Assembly: GCA_021775315.1 (NCBI GenBank)
Contig: JAJFIC010000039.1
Span: 1 to 64,000, forward strand
Length of the DNA stretch: 64,000 nt
DNA from: Paracoccaceae bacterium
GTDB taxonomy: Bacteria; Pseudomonadota; Alphaproteobacteria; Rhodobacterales; Rhodobacteraceae
Direction of reading: 5' to 3'
In this document: positions 45,051 through 53,789 of the stretch, piece by piece
How positions within the stretch are numbered: position 1 is the first letter of the stretch
How the letters are laid out: every line of letters begins with the position of its first letter
Program-made: the position numbers and the translations under genes
Notes under the pieces: generated by a model
The model's database searches: none
What the model was told of the DNA's origin: nothing
What the model saw: only the letters and a program-made list of their open reading frames with translations

Positions 45051-46826
45051 TTAGTTACCTTGTGCCAGCGTATTATCCTGTTCCAGATCGCGGATATGCC
45101 GATTGCCATCCTGCGCACGGGACAAGGTCCAGCTGACCTGGCTCGAATAATCCAAAACGCTGTCAGTTAAAACGATCTGTTTTGTCGCGCGTGGTTTCAG
45201 GCGACCGCGTTCCAGATAAACGCTGGCATCCAGCGACATTTTCGCAGGGCCGTCATGGCGAAAAACCCAGACCTCGCCGCTTTTCAGGGTCAGCGAAATC
45301 GCCGTGCCGCCAAGATCAATGCCTGCGGTAATCTCAGGATGCAGATGAAACCTGATATCGTATTTCACCGGCTGCATTCCGGTACGGTTCATCAATTCCT
45401 CAAACACCACACGATCCGTTTCAGACAGCGCGCCAATCGTATCCTGACCCATAATTTCGCGCCCATCCAGCGACAAATCCAACCGGCGAACATGCAGCAA
45501 CCCATGGGTCGGGCTGTATCCGCTATGGGTCGCCAGAACCGAGGTTCCGTCCAAGCCCGATGATTGCTGGACCCTTACCCTTGCCGGCCCATCAACCAAC
45601 AATTCTTCGGTGTTGTGGCCAACACTCTTGCCCGGCGCGAACCGAGATGACGAGGAACCTTCGATCGCCAAAGTGCTGTGCGAGGGTGTCGCGCGGCCCG
45701 CCCGGCGCCACTCGGTGCCGAAATCTGCACCGGATCCACAACTCACGATAATCGGACGTCGACCCGAGGTCATCTCAAACGCCAAAGTGCTGGCATGGGC
45801 GTTGGACGAATGGGCCGGTTTTGGCGGGGCTGCGGCATCCATAACAATACTGGTGCGACCTGCCGCCAGTCTGGCATATCCCATCGCAAGCCCGGTTGCC
45901 GCGGTCGCCCGAACCCCGGACGAGGCCAGCGCCTGATCCAGACGCCCCTCTTGCCCATGCGCACCCCCATGAAACCGCGCCAATGCACCGTCAGAATGGC
46001 GCAAGGCCCGCAAGGTTGGCGCAATACGTTCGATTGCCAAAAGATGCGCGCGCTGCGGCATATGCCCTTCTTCGCTAAGCGCGGACGCGGCCCAGTTGAG
46101 CAGGGTAAACACCTCCATCAACTCTTCTGGGTTACGCGAAGGGATGCCACCTTCGGGGTCAATACGCTGGCCACATTCCGCTGCAATATCACGTGTCGCC
46201 GGGGCCACTAGTTGGCCTGAGCCTTCCAAAGCCAGCCCCGCATAAATCAAACCGGTCAGCGATTCAAACCGGGCCAGCCCAGCCGGTGCCGCACGCCAGC
46301 GACGGGTTAAAAACCGGGTCTGCCGGGCAACATTGCGAAAATATCGGTCTGAGCTCGATTTTTCCATGCCCTTAAGCAAAAACAGCGCGTGATTGATCCA
46401 GCGGATCAACCGACGGCCAGCCAGTTCCGGCACCCAACCCGCACCCCTGCCACGGCCATAAAGGTCGATCCATTCAATCAGCCAGCGTTGCGCCAATTCG
46501 CGCGCTGCCGTATCGCCCACGGCCGCCAAATCATCCAACCAGGCAAAACCGTGCAACTGCGCCTCAAACGCGGCATCCGGGCGTTCGATCTGCCAAATGG
46601 AGCGATCCGGCGCCTCAACCAAATAACCCGCGAACAGGAAATTACCCGCCATAAGCTGCCGACCACGGGCAAATGATCCGATTGTTTTCGGTTCAGGCTG
46701 TGACACAAAGGCGGTCACCGGGCGGACAAATCCACCCAAGCGCGCATATAGGCGGTTCAAAAAACGATCCCGGCCATATTCCAGCCGCGCGATCAGCGCA
46801 TTCCGGGCCAGAGTTGCATCATCCAT
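45051..46826 (-). CDS. heparinase II/III-family protein
   Basis: A 591-residue protein with an all-alpha toroid-like N-terminal half and a beta-rich C-terminal heparinase II/III domain starting around residue 370. The segment EWRRAGRATPSHSTLAIEG contains the His typical of the active-site region. Members cleave acidic polysaccharides, but many in this group sit beside rsmB and purH and their substrate is unknown. No signal peptide is seen, which is unusual for a polysaccharide lyase. ATG 46826 is chosen over TTG 46862. Confidence 0.75.
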   Translation of the reverse strand: MDDATLARNALIARLEYGRDRFLNRLYARLGGFVRPVTAFVSQPEPKTIGSFARGRQLMAGNFLFAGYLVEAPDRSIWQIERPDAAFEAQLHGFAWLDDLAAVGDTAARELAQRWLIEWIDLYGRGRGAGWVPELAGRRLIRWINHALFLLKGMEKSSSDRYFRNVARQTRFLTRRWRAAPAGLARFESLTGLIYAGLALEGSGQLVAPATRDIAAECGQRIDPEGGIPSRNPEELMEVFTLLNWAASALSEEGHMPQRAHLLAIERIAPTLRALRHSDGALARFHGGAHGQEGRLDQALASSGVRATAATGLAMGYARLAAGRTSIVMDAAAPPKPAHSSNAHASTLAFEMTSGRRPIIVSCGSGADFGTEWRRAGRATPSHSTLAIEGSSSSRFAPGKSVGHNTEELLVDGPARVRVQQSSGLDGTSVLATHSGYSPTHGLLHVRRLDLSLDGREIMGQDTIGALSETDRVVFEELMNRTGMQPVKYDIRFHLHPEITAGIDLGGTAISLTLKSGEVWVFRHDGPAKMSLDASVYLERGRLKPRATKQIVLTDSVLDYSSQVSWTLSRAQDGNRHIRDLEQDNTLAQGN

Positions 46827-46961
46827 CAGGTCGCTGCCGTTCCACGTGTTCCGTTTGCCCAAGCATAGTTGGCAAGCCTTGGGCTGTCACCCGTTCAAAA
46901 CGGTTTTCACCCGCAATATTTGCCGGTAATTTTCGCCCGCCATACCTGCCTGCAAATGCGA

Positions 46962-48251
46962 TCACGGTTTGCGCATAGCCGCCAGATAAAACCCGTCCAT
47001 ACCGCCCCGATCACCCCAGTAATCCGGACGCAACCGAATGCCGCCACCGGGCGCGCGCCATTCAGCCTCCAACCCAACCTCAGTCGGGTCAACATCCTCA
47101 ATCAACAGGCCAGCATGACGCTCCAGCGCAAGCTTAACCTGGCTTTCACCTTCGCGTGGCAACAACGAACAGGTGCCATAAACCAGACGGCCACCCGGTT
47201 TCAGCAACGCCAATGCGGCATCAATCATATCGGCCTGCAACTGAAACAAGCCAGACATATCAGCCCCTGATTTAACAAAAGGTAAATCGGGATGGCGTCT
47301 GATTGTGCCCGTCGCCGAACATGGCGCATCCAATAAAATCGCATCAAACAACCGACCGGGCTGCCATGTCAGCGCGTCCGCGATCACCAGATCGGCCTTC
47401 AGGCGCGTCCGGGTCAGGTTTTCATCAACCCGCACCATGCGCGCTTCGGAAATATCCAGTGCCGTCACGTTTGCTCCAGCGGCGGCCAGTTGCATGGTTT
47501 TGCCACCGGGGGCCGCGCACAGGTCCAACACATCTAACCCGTCCACATTCCCCATCAATTGCGCAGGCATGGCGGCGGCGGCGTCCTGCACCCACCAATC
47601 GCCGGTTTCAAACCCCGGTAAGCCAGTAATCTGTGGCCGCCCCAATAGCCGCAAACTGCCGTTCGGCAAAACCTCGCCATGCAACCGCCCGGCCCATTCG
47701 GCGGCCTCTGACGGCGCGCGCATGGTCAGATCAATCGGCGCACCGGCCTGATGCGCGGCCTCGATCCGCGGAATAGTTTCCTTACCAAAATTCTTGGCCA
47801 CCGGTTTGGCCAGCCAGCTTGGCAAGGCCTGCGGGGTCTGCACCGCCCAAATCTCCGCACCGTTTTTCACTACTTTACGCGCCACCGCATTGACCAGCCC
47901 GGCCAACTTGCCCGATTTCGGGCTGCCGCGCACAATTTCAACAGCCGCATCAACCACCCCGTAGGCCGCACCGCCTTCTGCCAGCAACTCATACGCCGCC
48001 ACACGCAATGTGTTGCGCACTTTTGGCGGCGGTGGTTTTTCCAGATAGGTATCCAGCACTGCATCCAGCCGATGCAAATGCCGCAAAACCCCGGTCGCCA
48101 GCGATTGCGCGCGGGCCCGGTCCGGCGGCGACAGCCGCGCAATTGGCGATGTGTCGCCCATCAAAGCGTCCGACAACAACCGCCGGTCAAACAGAACCGC
48201 GTGCAGCAATTGGGTTGCCGCCAGCCTCGCCACTATACCTTTGCCTGACAT
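46962..48251 (-). CDS. rsmB: 16S rRNA m5C methyltransferase, RsmB-like
   Basis: A 429-residue enzyme with an N-terminal NusB-like RNA-binding domain (LLHAVLFDRRLLSDAL) and a SAM-dependent methyltransferase domain. The SAM motif is DLCAAPGGKTMQLA. The two catalytic cysteines lie in LDAPCSATGTIRRHPD and YGTCSLLPREGE. ATG 48251 follows GGCGGA. It is divergent from the DUF1674 gene. The specific RsmB assignment rests on the NusB-like domain. Confidence 0.9.
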   Translation of the reverse strand: MSGKGIVARLAATQLLHAVLFDRRLLSDALMGDTSPIARLSPPDRARAQSLATGVLRHLHRLDAVLDTYLEKPPPPKVRNTLRVAAYELLAEGGAAYGVVDAAVEIVRGSPKSGKLAGLVNAVARKVVKNGAEIWAVQTPQALPSWLAKPVAKNFGKETIPRIEAAHQAGAPIDLTMRAPSEAAEWAGRLHGEVLPNGSLRLLGRPQITGLPGFETGDWWVQDAAAAMPAQLMGNVDGLDVLDLCAAPGGKTMQLAAAGANVTALDISEARMVRVDENLTRTRLKADLVIADALTWQPGRLFDAILLDAPCSATGTIRRHPDLPFVKSGADMSGLFQLQADMIDAALALLKPGGRLVYGTCSLLPREGESQVKLALERHAGLLIEDVDPTEVGLEAEWRAPGGGIRLRPDYWGDRGGMDGFYLAAMRKP

Positions 48252-48330
48252 TCCGCCGATCCTTCCTTGCCGATCTGCCCCGCCCGCGTATATCAAGCAT
48301 CAACCCAGAGCAAGAAGGCAACATCATTCA

Positions 48331-48507
48331 ATGGCCGAACAAACCAAACCCCTGCCCGCCGCCGCACAACGCGCCTTGGCCGAGGCCGAGACCCGCAAAA
48401 AAGCCGCCAAAGAAACCAAACGCCCCACAGAACTCGGCGGGCGTGACGGCCCGGAACCCACCCGCTTTGGCGATTGGGAAAAAAAGGGCATCACGTCAGA
48501 TTTCTGA
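48331..48507 (+). CDS. DUF1674 protein, succinate dehydrogenase assembly factor 4-like
   Basis: A 58-residue protein ending in ELGGRDGPEPTRFGDWEKKG, the hallmark of DUF1674/SDHAF4. In eukaryotes SDHAF4 binds the flavinylated SdhA subunit during complex II assembly. ATG 48331 is supported by AAGAAGG upstream; the frame is open further left but non-homologous there. No sdh genes lie in this window. Confidence 0.88.
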   Translation: MAEQTKPLPAAAQRALAEAETRKKAAKETKRPTELGGRDGPEPTRFGDWEKKGITSDF

Positions 48508-48527
48508 CAAAAGACAAACTGCACCTG

Positions 48528-48550
48528 CCTTCTCTTTTTCTAAAATATCC
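48528..48550 (+). repeat. 23-bp intergenic repeat, copy 2
   Basis: Identical to the 23-mer at 12730-12752, including CTTTTTCTAAAATATCC, 20 bases after the DUF1674 stop and followed by TCGCCGAAGGC. Same strand and same gene-end setting as copy 1. Confidence 0.6.
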
Positions 48551-48588
48551 TCGCCGAAGGCCAGAATCTGCGCAAAGCGCACCACGCC

Positions 48589-49401
48589 TTACAGCCCCAG
48601 AACATCCAGCATATCGTATTCGCCCGGCTTTTTGTCCTGCCCCCATAACGCTGCCTTCAACGCGCCGCGCGCAAAAATCGCGCGATCCGTCGCCAAATGC
48701 CGAAGCACGATCCGCTCGCCTTCGCTTGCAAAAATCACGTCATGCTCGCCAACCACATCACCGCCGCGAATGGCGGAAAATCCGATATGGCCCTTTACGC
48801 GCGCGCCCGTAATCCCGTCCCGCCCGCGATCGGAAACCTCGCCCAGCGCAACACCGCGCCCGTCGGCGGCGGCTTGGCCCAGCATCAGCGCCGTGCCGGA
48901 AGGGGCGTCAACCTTGTGACGATGATGCGCCTCGACCACTTCAATGTCGAAATCCTCGTCCAGTGCCGCGGCCACTTTGCGGGTCAGTTGCATCAGCAAA
49001 TTCACTCCAAGGCTCATGTTGCCAGCGCGCACGATCACCGCATGGTGCCCCGCAGGCTTGAGGGTGGTCAGTTGTTCATCCGTGAAACCAGTTGTCCCGA
49101 TCACATGCACCAACCGGGCCTGCGCCGCCAGTTTGGCATGTTCCAGCGACGCGGCGGGCGAGGTGAAATCAATCACCGCCTGGGCGCGGGCAAACACCGG
49201 CAACGGATCATCTGAAACCACGATACCGTTTTGCGCCCCGCCCATGCAGGTGCCAAGGTCGCGACCAATCCAGTCGTGCCCGGCGCGATCCGTCACCCCC
49301 GCCAACACAGCCTTGTCGCTGGCCTCAATCGTATTGATTAACATCTGACCCATGCGACCCGATGCACCTATGACTGCGATTGCTGGCAAGTTACCCATCA
49401 T
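48589..49401 (-). CDS. dapB: 4-hydroxy-tetrahydrodipicolinate reductase
   Basis: A 270-residue enzyme of the lysine/diaminopimelate pathway. The N-terminal nucleotide motif is IGASGRMGQ, the middle has VIDFTSP and GTTGF, and the catalytic signature is [16 protein letters not shown]. Two adjacent ATG codons (49401, 49398) follow GGGG; the first is used. It is divergent from rbfA. The same genome thus makes lysine here and appears to degrade it through the saccharopine pair at 31.9-34.1 kb. Confidence 0.96.
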   Translation of the reverse strand: MMGNLPAIAVIGASGRMGQMLINTIEASDKAVLAGVTDRAGHDWIGRDLGTCMGGAQNGIVVSDDPLPVFARAQAVIDFTSPAASLEHAKLAAQARLVHVIGTTGFTDEQLTTLKPAGHHAVIVRAGNMSLGVNLLMQLTRKVAAALDEDFDIEVVEAHHRHKVDAPSGTALMLGQAAADGRGVALGEVSDRGRDGITGARVKGHIGFSAIRGGDVVGEHDVIFASEGERIVLRHLATDRAIFARGALKAALWGQDKKPGEYDMLDVLGL

Positions 49402-49498
49402 TTCATCCCCGTTCCTGAGACCCAACATTTGCCAGAGCCCGCGCATGGTTGCAACATCGCATGACTTGGCCTAAATCGGCAGAGAAAGGTCGAAAATC

Positions 49499-49933
49499 AT
49501 GAGCAAACGCCGTTACAACGAAAATACAGGTCCCTCGCAGCGTCAACTGCGGGTTGGTGAGCTTATCCGGCGCACGATTTCCGAGCTTTTGAGCCGAGGC
49601 GACATTTACGATGCTGACATCGCTCATATGTCTATTACCGTCGGCGAAGTGCGCACTAGCCCTGACCTTAAGGTGGCCACCATCCACGTGATGCCGCTGG
49701 GTGGTCAGAATGCCGATCTTGCGATTGAAGCGCTTAACCGGAACAAGTTCGAACTGCGGCGGCTTTTGAACAAGGCCGTCAAACTGAAATACTCGCCCGA
49801 GCTGCGCTTTGTCGCTGACCGCACGTTTGACCAGATGGACGAAACCCGCAGATTGTTGTCGCAAGGCGAGGTTCGCCGCGATCTGCTGAAAAGTGATGAC
49901 GACCTCAACGATGACGCGGGTGGAAATGATTGA
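49499..49933 (+). CDS. rbfA: 30S ribosome-binding factor RbfA
   Basis: A 144-residue single-KH-type protein for late 16S rRNA maturation. The beginning [19 protein letters not shown] and the middle [25 protein letters not shown] are canonical. ATG 49499 is behind GAGAAAGG. It normally precedes truB directly; here a sulfotransferase gene lies between, overlapping its last eight bases. Confidence 0.95.
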   Translation: MSKRRYNENTGPSQRQLRVGELIRRTISELLSRGDIYDADIAHMSITVGEVRTSPDLKVATIHVMPLGGQNADLAIEALNRNKFELRRLLNKAVKLKYSPELRFVADRTFDQMDETRRLLSQGEVRRDLLKSDDDLNDDAGGND

Positions 49934-50720
49934 CGCACCGCCTGACTGGTTCAAGCGATCAGGCCTTGGCGAACCGGGACCGGGGCAACATTATCTGACA
50001 ACCGCGCGATACCCGTTGTTTTACCTGCAAATCACCAAATGCGGCTGCACGTTCCTGCGCAATCTGGTCTATTACCTCGACCACGATCAGGTGCATCCTG
50101 ACAGCACGCGCATTCATTCGCATAACGATGACTTTATCACCGCTGCCAGAATTCCCCGGTGGTTTCTGAAAAGATCGCCGTATCTGTTTGCCGTTGTGCG
50201 TGACCCGATAGATCGGTTTTTGTCGCTTTATTTCGACAAAATCGCAAATCTGGACAACAAATATGACAGCGGCATGCGTGACCGCCTGACCAAGGCCGCC
50301 AATCTGGTCCTGACACCGGAGATGAGCATTCAGCAACACCGTGAAAACTGCCTTAGATTGCTGGCTTGGTTTGACCTTAATCTGGCCGGCAAAACCCCTG
50401 GCCGTCCCAACGCCCATTGGCAAAGGCAGAGCCTGCGTCTGTCCCACACCAAGGGGCTGAACCCGCGGCTATTGACCCTCAGCGGTCTAAGCTGGCAATT
50501 GCCCGAAATACTGACACCTCTTATCCCCGACATCCAACAAAAGATCGACGCCGTGACCATCCGAAACAAATCAAAACGCCTGCTCAGCCGGGATGAAATC
50601 CTGACACCCGACATCGAACGAGCAGTTCTGCTGCTTTATGCCGAAGACGCTGAAACCTACGCCCATGCGCGCGATGAATGGGGCCCGGCGCCCCGCACCG
50701 CATTCCAACCGGAGGTCTGA
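49926..50720 (+). CDS. sulfotransferase family protein
   Basis: A 264-residue cytoplasmic protein with PAPS-binding features: the 5' phosphosulfate loop region [19 protein letters not shown] near the N-terminus and the 3' phosphate region [17 protein letters not shown] around residue 90. This is the Sulfotransfer_2-like group that sulfates carbohydrates or other polymers. ATG 49926 overlaps the rbfA stop and follows GGGTGG. It sits between rbfA and truB, so it would be expressed with translation genes. The substrate is unknown. Confidence 0.75.
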   Translation: MIDAPPDWFKRSGLGEPGPGQHYLTTARYPLFYLQITKCGCTFLRNLVYYLDHDQVHPDSTRIHSHNDDFITAARIPRWFLKRSPYLFAVVRDPIDRFLSLYFDKIANLDNKYDSGMRDRLTKAANLVLTPEMSIQQHRENCLRLLAWFDLNLAGKTPGRPNAHWQRQSLRLSHTKGLNPRLLTLSGLSWQLPEILTPLIPDIQQKIDAVTIRNKSKRLLSRDEILTPDIERAVLLLYAEDAETYAHARDEWGPAPRTAFQPEV

Positions 50721-50721
50721 C

Positions 50722-51636
50722 ATGGGCAGAGGGCGCAAAAAGGGCCGGGATATCTCGGGCTGGTTGGTGATCGACAAACCTGCGGGTGTCACGTCAAGTG
50801 CCGTGGTCAACAAGGCTAAATGGGCGCTGGACGCCAATAAAGCCGGGCATGCAGGCACACTTGACCCCGATGCAACCGGCGTTCTGGCCATTGCATTTGG
50901 TGAGGCGACAAAGACCGTGCCTTACATCACGGACGCGCTGAAAGCCTATGAATTCACGATCCGTCTGGGGCAGGCAACCAACACGGATGACGCCGAAGGC
51001 ACGATTACCGAACAGACAGATTTACGCCCAACGGACACAGAGATAACATCAGCGCTCGGCGTGTTCATCGGTGATATCCGTCAGGTCCCGCCACAGTTTT
51101 CAGCCGTCAAGGTCGATGGCCAGCGCGCTTACAAATTGGCGCGCGACGGTGAGGACCTTGAACTGGCGGCGCGTGATCTGTGGGTTGAAAGCCTTGATTT
51201 TGTTGCCCGCCCGGATGCAGATCACGTGACCCTAAGCCTGGTCTGCGGCAAAGGCGGCTATGTCCGCGCCATCGCCCGCGATCTGGGTGCTGCACTAGGC
51301 TGTTTCGGACATGTCCGCGATTTACGGCGCGTCTGGTCCGGCCCGTTTGACGCCAAAGACGGCATTTCATTTGAGCTGTTGGACAAACTGGCAAAAACCG
51401 GCGAGCTGGACCAGTACCTGTTGCCGCTGGAAACAGGATTGGAAGATTTGCCGGAATTAAGATGCTCGATCGAAGCCGCCGCCAGAATGCGCAATGGCAA
51501 CCCCGGCATGGTGTTAAATTCCGACGTGGATTATGGCGACGAGGCCTGGGCCTCGCATGACGGCCAAGCGGTTGCTATCGGCACCTATCGCAGCGGCGAA
51601 TTGCACCCCAGCCGCGTCTTTGCGAAACCCACATGA
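50722..51636 (+). CDS. truB: tRNA pseudouridine-55 synthase
   Basis: A 304-residue enzyme that makes pseudouridine 55 in the T loop of tRNAs. The catalytic residue is D48 in [27 protein letters not shown] and the later [17 protein letters not shown] are standard. ATG 50722 follows GGAGGT. It overlaps the DUF1643 gene by four bases (ATGA at 51633-51636). Confidence 0.96.
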   Translation: MGRGRKKGRDISGWLVIDKPAGVTSSAVVNKAKWALDANKAGHAGTLDPDATGVLAIAFGEATKTVPYITDALKAYEFTIRLGQATNTDDAEGTITEQTDLRPTDTEITSALGVFIGDIRQVPPQFSAVKVDGQRAYKLARDGEDLELAARDLWVESLDFVARPDADHVTLSLVCGKGGYVRAIARDLGAALGCFGHVRDLRRVWSGPFDAKDGISFELLDKLAKTGELDQYLLPLETGLEDLPELRCSIEAAARMRNGNPGMVLNSDVDYGDEAWASHDGQAVAIGTYRSGELHPSRVFAKPT

Positions 51637-52139
51637 TAACCCGCGAACACCTGAAGGGTGATGCGGCAAGTCTTGCGATTTATTCAGATTGCGAAAAATA
51701 CCGCTATGCCCTGACCCGTATCTGGCAACCTGAGGGCCGCAAGGTGCTGTTTGTGATGCTCAATCCGTCAACGGCAACCGAGATGCAGAACGACCCGACC
51801 GTAGAACGCTGCGAGCGACGCTCTCGGGCGTTGGGATATGGGGCGTTTCGGGTGTGCAATATCTTTGCCTGGCGCGCGACCGATCCACGCAATATGCGCG
51901 CACAAGAAGACCCGGTCGGGCCGCAAAACGATCAGGTGATTGCCGAAGGTTGTGACTGGGCCGACGACATCGTCTGTGCATGGGGCACACATGGTGCCCA
52001 CCGAGATCGCGGTCCTGAGGTTGAAACCTTGATGCGCGCGACCGGTCTGCCGCTGGCACATCTGGGGCTGTCAAAGGCGGGTCATCCCAAACATCCGCTT
52101 TATATCGGATATGCGGTTCAACCCGTGCGCTGGGATTAA
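51633..52139 (+). CDS. DUF1643 protein
   Basis: A 168-residue soluble protein. The segments [21 protein letters not shown] (first third) and [17 protein letters not shown] belong to DUF1643, a family with no settled function. Translationally coupled to truB by an ATGA overlap. No membrane segment or signal peptide is visible. Confidence 0.85.
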   Translation: MITREHLKGDAASLAIYSDCEKYRYALTRIWQPEGRKVLFVMLNPSTATEMQNDPTVERCERRSRALGYGAFRVCNIFAWRATDPRNMRAQEDPVGPQNDQVIAEGCDWADDIVCAWGTHGAHRDRGPEVETLMRATGLPLAHLGLSKAGHPKHPLYIGYAVQPVRWD

Positions 52140-52142
52140 TGT

Positions 52143-52159
52143 CAGCCCGCAAAGGGCTG
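52143..52159. terminator. short hairpin between convergent genes
   Basis: CAGCCC (52143-52148) pairs with GGGCTG (52154-52159) across a 5-base loop, between DUF1643 and the minus-strand gene whose stop codon abuts it. The stem is short and the T tract poor, so it may be a weak terminator. Confidence 0.35.
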
Positions 52160-52576
52160 TTAAACGGCGATCAGACTTATAACAGACGGATCCAACCCCT
52201 GCGCGCCGGTCACATCGGCCACAACAACACCGTTCAGGGCGACCGAGGCACCGGTTCCATCGGCAAAGTCGGTAATGCTAACCTCGGGCGAGCCTAGGGC
52301 CGCCGTGTATTCCAGTTCCAACGTGTCTGATTTCGGGTTGAACGCACTAATCGCGTCGCCGCGTGCCATGTCGATGGTTTCAGCCTCGGAATTGGCCGCA
52401 CCAAAATCAGCATCATACCCGCTGGACGGGTCCATCAGATTGCTGCCCACGCCATGCTGGGCCCAGCCTTCGTGTTCATACAGGAATTCATCGTCACGCA
52501 GATCATCAGCATCGTCGCTGTCTGCACTGCCAAATCCACCAAAGGCGAATCCGGTTAATGTCAGTAAGGACATCAT
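52160..52576 (-). CDS. acidic RTX-like protein of unknown function
   Basis: A 138-residue very acidic protein (runs such as GSADSDDADDLRDDE). The half around residue 80 onward, GDAISAFNPKSDTLELEY and the ending GAQGLDPSVISLIA, resembles the module that closes Roseobacter hemolysin-type calcium-binding proteins. The nonapeptide repeats are missing. An N-terminal hydrophobic patch (MMSLLTLTGFAFGGFG) could be a membrane anchor. The start is ATG 52576, with an adjacent ATG at 52573; GGAG lies about 12 bases before. Function cannot be stated. Confidence 0.65.
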   Translation of the reverse strand: MMSLLTLTGFAFGGFGSADSDDADDLRDDEFLYEHEGWAQHGVGSNLMDPSSGYDADFGAANSEAETIDMARGDAISAFNPKSDTLELEYTAALGSPEVSITDFADGTGASVALNGVVVADVTGAQGLDPSVISLIAV

Positions 52577-52889
52577 ATCTGGCCACTCCCACCTGCCACA
52601 AAGGCAAGCCGTTTGGCCCCACATATTCACCCGACATAGATATCGGTGCAGCCCCCGCTGCTAATCCGACTCAGGTAAATCCCAGATGGCCACCAGAATA
52701 GGCCATGCCGCGGTGGGTTTCCAGCAATTTGACGGTAACTTGTTGAAAATATGTCATAAATACGACGGATTGTTCCTAGGCATCGCCTAACCTCGCCACA
52801 ACGATTTGATTGTTTCCAAATCCGGCAAAATCGTTACGCTGAACGCAGCAATACGTGGCCGGTTGGACACGGGCAAAAGGACGAAACCC
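52577..52889. other. 313-base divergent promoter region
   Basis: Lies between the RTX-like gene and the DUF5665 gene. A moderately A/T-rich stretch (about 52735-52775) could hold promoters. No repeat, RNA gene or further coding frame is apparent. Confidence 0.4.
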
Positions 52890-53144
52890 ATGGACGACAC
52901 CGACCTGACAGCAGAAATCGCCGCCCTGAGGGCCGAGGTGCAGGCCGTGAACGCGCGCCTTAGCCCGTCAACCGCACGCCTGATCGGCATCCCGTTTGTG
53001 CGCGGCATCGCCTTTGGCCTTGGCAGCTTTCTGGGGGCCACATTGGTGGTTTCATTTGTGATCTATTCGCTCGCCTCGATCGACTTTATCCCGATCATCG
53101 GTGAATGGGCGGCCCAGATTGCAGAACGCATCAAACAGGAATAG
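52890..53144 (+). CDS. small membrane protein with DUF5665-like helix
   Basis: An 84-residue protein. An N-terminal coiled-coil-like segment (LTAEIAALRAEVQAVNARL) precedes PFVRGIAFGLGSFLGATLVVSFVIYSL, a single membrane helix, and a short tail IIGEWAAQIAERI. This resembles DUF5665-type small membrane proteins. ATG 52890 follows AAAAGG. It lies upstream of rpsO on the same strand with a 146-base gap. Confidence 0.7.
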   Translation: MDDTDLTAEIAALRAEVQAVNARLSPSTARLIGIPFVRGIAFGLGSFLGATLVVSFVIYSLASIDFIPIIGEWAAQIAERIKQE

Positions 53145-53290
53145 GCAAACACCACCTTTATCCTTTCCTTTCCACCCAATTCACCCTATACGCGCGCATC
53201 CGCTGAAATCTTGGCGGGTACTCCACGGGCCTTGCTGGACGACATCCCGGCCTGCGCCATCAACCCTTATCTTTTGAAAAGGAGACCCCG

Positions 53291-53560
53291 ATGTCGATTA
53301 CACCAGAGCTGAAAGACCAGCTGATCAAAGAATATGCGACCAAAGAAGGCGACACTGGTTCGCCCGAAGTACAGGTTGCGATCCTGACGTCCCGCATCGC
53401 GACGCTGACCGAGCATTTCAAATCCCACAAAAAGGATAACCATTCCCGCCGTGGTCTTTTGAAGATGGTCGCCCTGCGCCGCAAGCTGCTGGACTATACC
53501 CGGGGCAAAGACGAAGAGCGTTATAAAAGCCTTATCAAACGGCTTGGCATTCGCCGCTAA
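53291..53560 (+). CDS. rpsO: 30S ribosomal protein S15
   Basis: An 89-residue primary rRNA-binding protein. It has the conserved [20 protein letters not shown] and [12 protein letters not shown] and ends in [12 protein letters not shown]. The start follows AAAAGGAGACC. It heads the classical rpsO-pnp pair. Confidence 0.97.
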   Translation: MSITPELKDQLIKEYATKEGDTGSPEVQVAILTSRIATLTEHFKSHKKDNHSRRGLLKMVALRRKLLDYTRGKDEERYKSLIKRLGIRR

Positions 53561-53565
53561 AATCA

Positions 53566-53642
53566 AAGGCGCGTCCCATCGGGCGCGCCTTCAACAATTT
53601 CGGGGTTGTTTTGACTGACCCCTGTGCCCCCGATGCGGGGTC
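53566..53642 (+). other. two hairpins in the rpsO-pnp intergenic leader
   Basis: AAGGCGCG (53566-53573) pairs with CGCGCCTT (53584-53591), and GACCCC (53617-53622) with GGGGTC (53637-53642). In E. coli this interval holds the rpsO terminator and the RNase III site through which PNPase limits its own message. The same layout suggests similar control here, but no RNase III site is proven. Confidence 0.45.
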
Positions 53643-53789
53643 GCAAAATCAGACAATAACGTCCGAACGCCGGTCCCACGTGACCCCACTGGAACGGCAG
53701 GATGATGATGAAACGGGGTCCTTGGGCAAATGGCCCATGCAATCACGGTGATCCCCAAGGGGGGACATCGTTCGTAAGGAAAAAACTAC

